A stretch of 64,000 nucleotides of DNA. Origin: Lineus longissimus. Lineage: Eukaryota; Nemertea; Pilidiophora; Heteronemertea; Lineidae. Shown in pieces: positions 22,901-34,000 of this stretch. Position 1 is the stretch's first letter. The number at the start of each line of letters is the position of its first letter. The position numbers were made by a program, and so were the translations under genes. The stretch spans positions 8,064,501 through 8,128,500 of the forward strand of contig NC_088309.1 in assembly GCF_910592395.1 (NCBI RefSeq), in the 5' to 3' direction. Below the pieces are notes generated by a model that saw only the letters and a list, made by a program, of their open reading frames with translations, was not told the DNA's origin and did not search any database.

Positions 22901-25900
22901 CCTTTGCCGTTTCACCAATGCAAGCAGCTAAAAGGTGTAGCTAAAATCACAACCATAAAACCGGGGCGGCAACCGAGGTTTTGGGCGAAATGACGGCTCA
23001 ACCCGGAGGTATCAATTTCTATTCTAAAACAAATCCATTATGAGGATGACAGTGCTTATTTTATCAAGAATCCATTGACGAAACTGATATATTTCGTCAA
23101 GAGAAAAACCGGTCTGTAAATGACCGGCCGCAGGATGGTCACTTCATCAGCTGGTCGAGGAGCCAAAAAAACCTCCATCCCCTATCGTTAACAATATTAA
23201 TAGTGTAAACTTACGGCATAAACAGGAAGATTCAGTATGTACAATTGTTATCTAACTCGTTCGATTTGACCAAATAGCTCATCAGTATAAGTATTATGTC
23301 TTTCCAGAAATAAGTAAAAACTTTAAGAATGTGATGTTGTACAAACAACAATACATTGGAAGTGAACATTTCTCATAGACGATTCAATTCTCACAGACAC
23401 AAATGAATTAATTCTACAGACACCTAGTATTAAAACTCTTGCATTTAATAGCGACAGATAGATGTGATTTAAAAACATTGTTGTCACCATTTGGAACAGG
23501 GATCCTGAAAAGATTAGGAGGCTCGAGCCAGGCGTACCGCGCGGGCAGCTCAGGGGACGTAAGTCCAAGACGTTGCAGATTCGTCTTGAGAAGCTGTACG
23601 TACATGTACGTAAAACCGTTCCTTCTTCAATCCTACTAAATTTAGCCCATGTTTCTGACTAGATTTTATTGTCTTCTCGTATGTTGTTGAGGCTTTAAAG
23701 CTGGCAGCAAATCATTTGGTTGATTTTCTCCAGTTAGTCCCAAACGATGACAAGTATATGTTGTGAGTAGCATTGAGCAAATTTGACATATGATTCAATT
23801 AATGTGGAATACGATACTATGCCTATGTCATGATTAAGTTGCTACATGTACCAGATTATATCAATACGCGTCGAGTCAAGTTAAAAAAGCAACTCCACCT
23901 TTATTTACATATTTGTACAAACACACAATTCATCTCTTTGCTCTTTGGGGACAATAATGGGCAGGTTTCGCAACCGAACGACGAAGTACCAAGTATGTTT
24001 ATTGTATGGTAATGTACTTCATGTATGTCTATAGTATGAAAATGTACTTTTAACAAAGAATCGCAGATTTCTCGTGTGCTTTTAATGTGACGAAATGAGG
24101 ACCTCCGTATACGGTTTTGTAGGCCTTGGACAGGGCTCGCGAAACCCACCTTTTATACTACAGGGACAGGTTTACACGGTAAAAGGCAGGCAGCAATCAT
24201 AATTATATTAGTAATATTGATCACAAAATTACACTAACATCTCACCACACCATTGACCAAAATGCAGATTTCGTTAAGTTAATCATCAAATTTTACTTGA
24301 TGAGTTAACATCGGCATTTTGTCCCCAAAGAGTAAGACACGATACTATATTCAATCATTTCTAGGAAATCATACATTCGGAATGAAACCGAAGAATTTAC
24401 AATCAATTTCCTCAATACATCAATTGAGGAGTCTTAACTAAACTTCGTTTAGTCATCATACATTTTTATCATCATACATTGTTTATATCATACTATACAT
24501 TTTCATTTAATAAATATCAGAACTCAGTCGTTGTCAAATGTTGCACAAGCAGTTGTACATTATATATAAATAAAGTCCTTATCACCAAATGTAAGCTTAA
24601 CGTCGGTGGGATCACCATTGCGAAGAACCTTGGTATAGGATGCAATCAAACTTGAAACTAAGCCTGAAAACGGTGGCTTCCGTTCATGGTGCTACAACGA
24701 AGACAGAATTTTAAAGAAAATGTGCTATCAATACCAAATTCAATAATGTACAGTACATGTAAGTTTTGGTGGCAATCAACCTGGTCAGTTGTTGTCCTCG
24801 ATATATCATTACGTCAAACTGTTGCACAGTATTAGGCGTAGTTACCTCAAACCTCTTCCCTTGGGTAAAACCTGATCCAAATGTGAAATAAATACCAACA
24901 ATGTGACCATTCAGATTCAAGTTTACAGGGAACAATTCGAAGAACTCGTATGTGCAGTATTTAATTTTGACCTTGGATACACTATCTCGATAATAGCAAA
25001 TATATTGAGAGTAAATGCAGATACATATAAATAGACCGGTTCCTGCACTAAGAGAGAAGCAGTGTTTTTACGATACATCAGATCACTGGCCTTTTTCCAT
25101 TTGAGTTTCGTTGTCGCCATATGAGAGCGCGCTCTGGCCATACTTTGAAATCTATTCTTTTTTAGTAGATAACAGAATAGGCATAGGCCTATGATTTGCA
25201 TGCAATTTTCGGACCGCTCCAAAAGGATTTCTAAGGAAAAGGGGAACTTCACCGCGAGATGATGAAGAGACAAGTAGATTAGATATCAACATTCACAGTG
25301 TTTTTCCCCGACATACTTAATTTTGACACATAATTTCAGCATGTTTTTTTGGTGGTAGGACCGTTTGCGACAAATGCACTTTCTAGGCAGCCAACAATAT
25401 CACGATACAGCATCCTAATTGTTCGTGCATTAATACCACGACATCAACCGTGTAAAACACCATAAGAATACACCATTGATACATCAGCAAAATGACATTT
25501 CATGTGTAAAACAACGTCAATCATTTTACAGGTCCTTTTTGACTATAAAGATCTGGAGCACCTTAAGGCAAAGAATACTGAAACACTCGTTTTAGTATTA
25601 CCTTATAAACCAGAGTTATCATTCTGCAGCAAAGAAGAGTTTTATAATGTCCAGTAGCTCATAATCTAGACCGACAAATTCGGATTTGCCATGTTTATTT
25701 TGACGACTACAAACTGGAATTTGTCGGCGTGACCGTGTCGAAGTAAGTTTGTTTAGTGAACACTACATTTACATAATGTAGTACATTCATGTACAATGGA
25801 TTATCTATTTCGGCTTGACAGTTCTATGAGCATATGTCATGACGTAATGATTTTGATAGAGGAGTCGGCTTCTTTTGGTGCGATGAATATTTTAAAAAGT

Positions 25901-26722
25901 AAACCATTTACGAAGAGGTTTCAAAATTGAACCTTCTTTGTAAAGCATCTAATACCAGTCGTATAGAATTTGCAATGAGTGTCTTGACGGCACAGTGGAA
26001 AAACGTTATAAATTGTATATAAGCTTACTCGTTATATCAAGAATTAAACCTGATAAGAGTAGGTGATATGAATAAAGACTAGTATGCGTTCACTTCAGCT
26101 GTGTGCACAACAGCCTCGTGTAAATGTACATGAATTGTTTATTAAAAGCATCAAATATGCTTAAAAGCAGCTTTGTATAACGTAAAACCCTAAGTGTCAA
26201 TGTACATGACTTTTCAGTAAGTGCATTTATTAGTTTTTAATCATAGCGCCCAGTGTCCGCTGTTGGGACATGAAGTATAGGGTTTATGTTCAGTTTGATG
26301 TAACTAACTATCCGATGGCAATAATAGAGGTTTTATTTGGAAGAGTTTTTAATAGTTTAATATCTTGATATTTTTTAATTTGACGTGACGTTAACACGAG
26401 ATTTGAGGTTTATAGCACAATGTGGAAGATATGATGCAATCGATGTTGGCGGCACTTAAACATCACAGGAGAGGCAAACAGCGGTCAAACTGAATTCAAC
26501 ATTCCCGGTTAATGAATAGTATACACTATGAAAAGCTTTAGCCACAATCTAGTTTTCTATGAACGATTTCGATTATCAAAAAAGCAATCACATTTTATTC
26601 ATGATATTGTATGGCGTTCCGTATGGGAAGAACAAAACGCGTGTTATTTAACATCTATCTAAAATGTTCATTATGTAAATGTATAAGAGAAGTCCGGGAA
26701 CGATGAAAGATGCACGACAATA
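19916..26722. other. Intergenic sequence without a recognised gene
   Basis: About 6.8 kb of AT-rich DNA. Short open frames on both strands lack domains and mutual splice logic. TACATGTA palindromes are frequent (for example 19981, 21194, 21530, 22540, 23602). No RNA gene seen. Confidence 0.6.
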
Positions 26723-26951
26723 ATTTGTGACCCGCTCTACCAAAACTAGGCGCTTGTCGCATGTGAACTTGACAGGTTGATACGGACTTGTTGTTCATTT
26801 CCCTATTGTAGACCTTTTGTGAAATGTGACCAAATTAGTTTGTAATAGATTTCACAAAAGGTCTACAATAGGGAAATGAACAACAAGTCCGTATCAACCT
26901 GTCGAGTTCAGATGCGACAAGCGCCTAGTTTTGGTAGAGCGGGTCACATTT
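26723..26951. mobile_element. 221-bp foldback (MITE-like) element
   Basis: The arms 26727-26825 and 26849-26947 are 99 bp each and reverse-complementary with about two mismatches, around a 23-base loop. Ends read GTGACCCGCTCTACC and GGTAGAGCGGGTCAC. ATTT on both sides (26723-26726, 26948-26951) may be a 4-bp target duplication, but this is AT-rich sequence. The loop itself begins GTGACC, the same as the terminus, which suggests the hairpin arose by inverted duplication of a shorter element. No coding capacity. The near identity of the arms means recent origin or repair-driven homogenisation. Confidence 0.85.
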
Positions 26952-27638
26952 GAGGATGACCACAGAAAACATGTGCAGTAAAATATTTCCGTATCATACC
27001 ATATCACCATCACACAGCCTTGGAAACCCCTCTTTACCATATAGCGTTGCTACGTTTGCCCCGACCTCGCAGTGAAAAGAATTCAGGTACAGGCCAATAA
27101 GCGGACTATTGTCTTTTTAAGCCCGCTCGCACCTAGGCCTGATTTACCATTGTTTCTACTAAAGGTTATCAGCGAAACTCTTGATAACATCGACCCCCAC
27201 GAAAAAGCTTTCATGGAGGTCGATAAGTCTTAACCGCGGCAATTAAACGTAATGTCAACAGAGTGCCAAGACTAGTCAGGAGCCAGGCGGGCCAAATTAA
27301 GTTACAGAAAGTCACCAAAAGGTGTATCTACTTTTTTGATACTACATCAGTTCAATTCAGACCTGTGCTTAGAATATTCTATCACCAAGTTAAACCATAC
27401 CCAATCCCCAAGCTGTGCTTAATGGTCAACTGGAGGCCACCAACTGGCCCCCTAGCTCCTGTCCATACCACTCTTGTAAGGCATGCCAGATGTTGCGTAA
27501 TCTACTATGGTGTCCACCATTGATGCGGTATGCAATAGCATACTGGGTTGCAAATACATGTATACATTCACACTTTCAAAAAACAACGTCAAGGCAAACA
27601 TAAAACCACTTGTCGAATAGGAAAATTTCTGTCGGATA
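26952..27638. other. Intergenic; includes one copy of a diverged dispersed repeat
   Basis: The segment at about 27058-27265 resembles 46486-46740: both carry CTCGCAG near their start, then GGTTATCAG, CTTGATAACATCGACCCC and, at the end, AATGTCAACA. On the plus strand each copy has an open frame containing LDNIDPxE. No gene is assigned. Confidence 0.5.
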
Positions 27639-27644
27639 TTTATT
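27639..27644 (-). promoter_or_regulatory. Candidate poly(A) signal for the DEG/ENaC gene
   Basis: TTTATT on the plus strand reads AATAAA on the minus strand, about 250 bases beyond the channel stop codon, a plausible distance for a short 3' UTR. Confidence 0.4.
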
Positions 27645-27895
27645 GGTGCTTTAAGCAAAGCCAAGTTCATTCACCTTGCCGGTGCTTGGGCCCTATCCCC
27701 AGCTTGAGTTGTACATAGACCATGTCGCTCAGTGCAGGACTTTCTCGTTTGATCAAGACTACAGAGATTAGAAAGCCGATTATCCACCTTGAAAGTTCTT
27801 CGGACCAAGACATCTGGACGCTTGGTATACGTGACGTTGACACAATAATGATTCGTTTTGAGTTTTCACTTTTAACACCAGTCCTCCTGCATATG

Positions 27896-28017
27896 TCACG
27901 TGTTCTTCTCGCCGACACACATCTTGGTGGCAAGAGAGTGAAGGATAAAGTCAATGAGCTCAATGATGATGAAGATACTGCTGCCAAGGAATATGGCCAG
28001 GTACAGGCCAATGTCGG
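27896..28017 (-). CDS. DEG/ENaC last exon: TM2, selectivity filter, tail
   Basis: The acceptor ATTTCAG precedes it; the first two bases complete Ala891. It encodes DIGLYLAIFLGSSIFIIIEL, then IDFILHSLATK and a short tail ending VGEKNT. GSS is the family's G-x-S filter, and the Glu/Asp after the helix match the conserved inner residues. A longer frame in another register crosses this exon but has no family similarity. Confidence 0.94.
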
Positions 28018-31000
28018 CTGAAATGAGGAAAACGTATAAAATGAAATTAATATGTCATGAAATACTGCCGGTCTATTAGTGGGTTTCGGATTCTTCCTTG
28101 TAGGTTTACCCCTTATCCTATTGAATACTCTGATATCTGGTAAATTGCTTGTGCTTGCGGGTAGTGATGGTCCTTTTGCTGACAACAGATCAGAGGCGGA
28201 AAATGCTCTTAGTTAATTCTATGAACGTGCATAACACTGAACTTTGACCTACAGCCCAACGATCGCCACCTGACTTACCTAAAAGTTTCTGGAGTGAATA
28301 CGAAGCTATCTGAGACTCTACTTTATAACTCGTATCTTGGAAGTATATATTAAGTTGGCTAAAGTGTTCCCTGAAATGAAAAGAAATCGCTGTAAAGCAC
28401 ACTATGTTTTAAAAAAACTGCTTCACCAAGAATTAATATCTCTCTAAGAGGCTAATGAAGCTGATTTTCAAAAAGCCTTCAATATATTGTATTCGTGTCC
28501 ATTTTATTTCTTCCAAGTTATTTCTTAACTTTTTCCTCTCAGAGCTTGTTTTTTTCGATGGAAAGCCTGATAACTTTCAAGTCTCACCTGTATACTTTCT
28601 CTTGTAAAACCTTCTCAATGTTGACACTGTTTATGAAATACGTCATATAATCCTTTAAATAATTTAAAGAGTCTGTTACATTTAACTCCATAGTTCTCGC
28701 ATCTGCGATGAGCTCATCATATTTGCCTGACCTGTAATAGGTCCTGCGCTCACGTCTCGGGAGGAGCTTCTCTCGAACTCTTGTCATTATGTCCATGAAT
28801 ACAGATCGGAACAACTCCCGATTCATGGCGAATATTTTCCACCTGGTGGTCATGTCAACATAAGTGCTGGTCATGTTCCAGATTTGATACCCTGCCAAGG
28901 TATCCGACTGTAGCATCTCTGCTTCAATGATTTGGACGTAGATGTCCTGTAAAAGGGTCAGTGCGCTATTCGTTAGATTCTCCATCCGTTTGATATCGCC
29001 AGCCAACCCAGTCATGAAATCAGTGTAATTGAACATGTCATCCTGTACTGCTTTTATGATCATCAACCTCGTTGACAGGTTACCAGGGTTTCGGAAATAT
29101 TCATCACGCAGATTGGTCCATTTTTGTTCTGCCCCGTATATGTAAGAGCTCTCAGGCGAGGTGGAGAATTGACTGCCGTCCAAGAACATCCAGTCTTTTG
29201 GTCCCTTGGCAAGCTCCCGGATCACTTCTGTTAAGCCGCGTTGGAACTTCATCATATTGTCCGTCATATTGCGTAGCTTAGTCCCGTAGTATTCATACGC
29301 CTGTGCTCCTTTGGGCCAGACAGTTTGACTGAAATGTTCCGCGACTACGTAGAACTTGTCGTAGTCGCCGTCAGAGGCGCTGGAGAGTGCACTGATGTTG
29401 TTGTACAGGGCAGTCAGGCCAAACTTGAAGTCAAAACGATGTTTTTTCTGGTCGCGGCTGAAATCACGAAGTTGGCCTTGGATGTACAGCGATTCGATCT
29501 TGTCAAGAGAGAGCATGGTGTGCTCATAATGGACCCTGAAGTCATCCATTTTCGTTTGAGTGACTGACTTGATTCTTTCGGGGGACATGGAGCTCGTAGT
29601 GTAGTTACCAGTATTCTTCGAATATGAGAGCGCCGTGACCACATCAAGGTACTTAGGGACGAGATGTTTCGCGCTGGATAAAGCTGAGAAGATCTTTGAA
29701 TGATAATTATCGTTGTATTCATCTAGATATCGCTTGATGAAATCGAAGAATTGATTACGACCGTTCTGGCCACTTGAAAAGCTGCGCAGAACTGTAACGA
29801 TGTCGTCGACTGATTGCCCGAGTTTCGGGTAAGTCCAAGTCGTGGCGTTCCTGTATGCCCCAATGACTGCTTGGAACTTGTCGCCTTCCAGCTGTCGATA
29901 TTCGTGAGTGTACTGGGATAGTTTCGCGGCGGCATAATCGTCCGCGAGTCTCTTTGGCACCGCGTCATTTCGGCGGATTAGTCGTTCGACGTATTGGTTC
30001 GATAGCCTGGACTGTGAGAGGATGGGCTGGTAGTTGAAGGTACAGCAGGACGATGGACAATTGCAGGAGGTCCCGATCTTGACCTTGTAGAAAGTGTCTG
30101 AAAAAAAGTAGCTTTGAAGATTTAAATTACTCTAGGAGGACAGCTTGGCACAACCAAATAGGTTTCCACTCCTTCTGGCATGTTCTAGTTGCAGTTTTTC
30201 TCTTAATACATGTAGATGGTTCCTTCTTCAGTAATGGAGAAATATCGTATAAAAGCAGCTTTAAGGGGGCACCATGAAGATTTTAAACATGGAACTTTGA
30301 GAAATAGCACAATGGCTTTTCTTTTAATTCAAAATGATACACTTTCATTCATTCATGGTTTTCTTTGAGGCGAAAAAGCACAGATAATGAAAACAAAGTC
30401 GCAGTGCACCTTCTACGAAAACGTTTTTTTTCATTGATGCTGATGGTGGCCTAAATGCCCCATGCATAAAAATCAGTCAGTAAGATGGCCAGTGCGATAT
30501 GAAGGGTTAAAGACGGAACAACTACCATCTAATCACCTTCATTACATCTTACCTCTAGCGGCTTTTGCACATTTCTCATACGTCTTCACGTTACAGATCG
30601 GCATCTTTAGTAGTGAATCTATAGAGGGAGAAAAAAACGGGCATCAGCTAATGGCGCGATGTTCATGATGTGATGTGATCTAATTTGCTGATGTCGGAGA
30701 GCTCATGGTCACTATGTGTGTGCTAAGGACAATGTCACATTGTGCAGGCGAGTGCAAGCGTACATTCACTGCGGCGCTGGTGATTTGTCTGGAACACGGA
30801 AAAGCATAATACACTGCATCTCAACATCAAGAAGATGAGCAAGGAAATGGTCCGTCTTGTTCTTTTTACGACAGCATCACAATATCGTTGTGAGAATGGT
30901 ATTTCTTCGGTGACCCTGTAATTTGTCATCCTAGAGCTATAATGGTCTATCATGGGTCAACATGCGGAATTATGATCGGCTGTTCTTGACAAAAGCACTG

Positions 31001-34000
31001 GGACCGTAGACTTGGATATCACCTCTTGAAACCTCAAGAGTGAAATCCAGTGACACAACGGTATCAAATGAACCATTGTCTAGGGCCCTCAAGCCAAGTC
31101 AATGACTATTCATAATTTTGAGAATTAATCTGAATGAGAGAGATTTTGCGTGCGAATAGCCGGATTTCGATTTCCAATGTTTCTTGACAGAGACCAAGAT
31201 AACGCGCGTTGACATCTAGCACTGTTCCACGCCGTAATTGATAATGATAAAATCATCAAAAAATTACCACTGGTAGAATTTTTTGTAAAGTTAATAGCTC
31301 AGGGATAATCTTCAATAAAAGTGGCTCTTTGAACTGATCACCTTTCATCTGTATTAAACTTAAACTAATTATGAAGATAATCCGATTATGGGCTGGTCTC
31401 CGCTAGGGATACAGCTCGGAGTCTGAGGGAATTAGACTTGCGCGGTGCATCTCCCTGCGGAGCCCAGACTCTGGTTAAGCACGGCCCTTGACGACGGTAA
31501 GCTCATTGTCAAGTAGATTAGCAGACAAAGGGATTGGGTGATGTTATAAGGGTCTCATTTTTTTCTGATGGAATATAATATGACATTTTTGACCTTCTGT
31601 TTATTATCAATATCGCGAATGTTTTAAATTTGATTGTCTTAATTGTATTCGAGGGGAATCTATCCCGACTCAATTCTGAAAATAATGCTCCATTCTAATT
31701 GAATTTTCTTATTTTGTCTCGAAGTGCCGCGGGTGCCTTATGGCAGTTGTAAAATATGGCAGAAATGGCACTTTTAAGAAGCGAAACAAAAGATTTTGAG
31801 AAAGATGAGTCAATTCCATCGCCACCTTGTCATTAATTTTTTTTAGATTTGAGATTTGCAAGATCTGAAAATGCAGGGGTAAAGATATTTAGGCTAATTT
31901 TTGTGTAGAGAAGATGAAACCAAGGAAGCAAAGCAACCACATTGTACAGTTTCCGCGAAAGAACTTTCAATACAAACTGTTTGCTTCCGCCCTATCACGG
32001 CTTCTTGATAAGAATGGACACCACCTTGCATTTCTTGGGTATAAATACGTTGTATTCAAACAACCAAGAGTATTAGCATGGTCTGTCTTACCTGCACCTT
32101 GACTCCTCAAACTATACACCAACGTACAGTTGCAGGCCTTCAGAATGTATGACAGTAGACATTCTTGTATGCAGTTGGAGTGACTGTACGCTGAGAACAG
32201 TTTCAACTTTGTGACACCACAGCTTCCGAATGGAGGTGCCAAGTTATTGGACTGAAAATGGTGTATATGAAAATGATATAAATGCAAAAAGAGGCCGCAC
32301 ACGCAAGGACAAGGACCGACGTTAATTGATATACATGTACTCTACAACAACCAGGTTTGGCAACCCTTACGAAGAGCTTTAACGACGAAGTAAGTGAATA
32401 TATTTTATCGATGGCTGTTTTTGAAGAGTTCCCCATGACTTGGTATCCCCACAGACCATATCGTTCGTAAGGGTTGCTGAAACTGCCTATCAATAAAGGA
32501 CATATCGTAACGTACCAACGATCCGATCCCATTTACCATGCTAACCCTGCTAACGATGCTAACGATGTGTCATCGTTATAGCAGAGGGCAGCAGTATATT
32601 GTTGTTCTCATCCGAATCAGAACTCTGCTGGGAGCATGATGGCATAGTAGCACGATGAACGACTGATTTTAGATGGACGAACCTAAAGAAGATGTTATGA
32701 ACGGGTGCTTTTTCTGAAATTCTTTGCAGAGAATCAAGGTAGATCATCATGTAGCAAACCATTAACCTTTTTGTAACTCGAAACTTTAGGGGAGAAGCCA
32801 TTTCGTTGAACCTTTTAACAGACATGCCGAAATTGATGTAAGGTTATTTTCCAAAAACGTGTTATATGTTTTTGTTATTTCCAAAAACGTTTTGCCAGTA
32901 TTATTTACCTGCGACGCCTGAAGGCCAATGTTTGTGGCCGTCGCTGGCGATATCGATATTCCATTGGCTTGGGGTTGCGGGTAATCGCTGGCTTGGTGCA
33001 CAACTACCTGGAAGCCTTCGTCGCCGTACCAACTCTGCGTCCATTCTTCGCCCTCAGTGTTCAAAAACAAGGAGAGGCCACTGGCTGGTCCTGAAAGAAG
33101 ACAGGCTGTCATTTTTTAATGGGTGTTTTCGGCAATAAATTAAATGGAGATATAAAGTTTACCACAGGGCCAAGTCGAAGACTACATGTATCATCACCAA
33201 GAATTATTTTGTTCTTGTAATAATGTACGAAGGAAAAGAGTTTCAATGACGGGTTTCCTCCACTTTAACCAACAAGGAAGATGTATTTTTGAAGGTGCTC
33301 ACGCAAATAAGTGCTATGGACCATTTTCTCAAGTTTTTGTGTGTGATATAAAACCAAATTGTACATGTGTAATGGTACGGCTACGTCGATCCAGTGTAAA
33401 ATAGCTTGCAGACTCACAACGAGGCGTTGAGAAAGCTAACAAACGCAGAAAAAAAACATTATCAAAGATTTTATTGGAATTGAAATTGAAGGCCCTCGAG
33501 TGTCACCGCAACTCGCGTTAGTCTGCGGTAGGTTTTGCATCATTGCCGTTCTTGTTGACGCTGCACTCGGATGTGGTTAGTAGCATCTGTTTGCTTAGAA
33601 ATAAGAGCCATGCAGATAATAGCATCCGATCAAAGAAATGGATGAAAGGAAATGGTCGACCAAGAATGGAAAACCATCTTCGCCTAAGTGACTTAAGAGC
33701 TAACAACTTCTTTATATTCTTCATTACTATAAAGGGTGGCAGGTCCCCAGGGGTATGATCTTGATGACATCCGCTGAGGGATCATCCTTCAGCTTCTTTG
33801 AAAGGAGACCTGATCAAAATGTGGCTCGCGTACATTTCGTGTAATCGTTTATACATGAAATATCATACACCATGTACTTTAATTACCTCAATCATTTGAC
33901 AGTGCTATTTTAGACATAAAGGCTGTATAATGCCGGGGTAAAATGAAAAAAGACAAGTAAATGCACGGATCCGTGGTAAATGTAAATGCTTTTACCGGCT

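Noticed and set aside
27667-28185. 172-codon minus-strand open frame over the channel's last exon
   Set aside because: It is in a different register from the TM2 exon, which has unmistakable family sequence and correct splice phases; the longer frame is a shadow.
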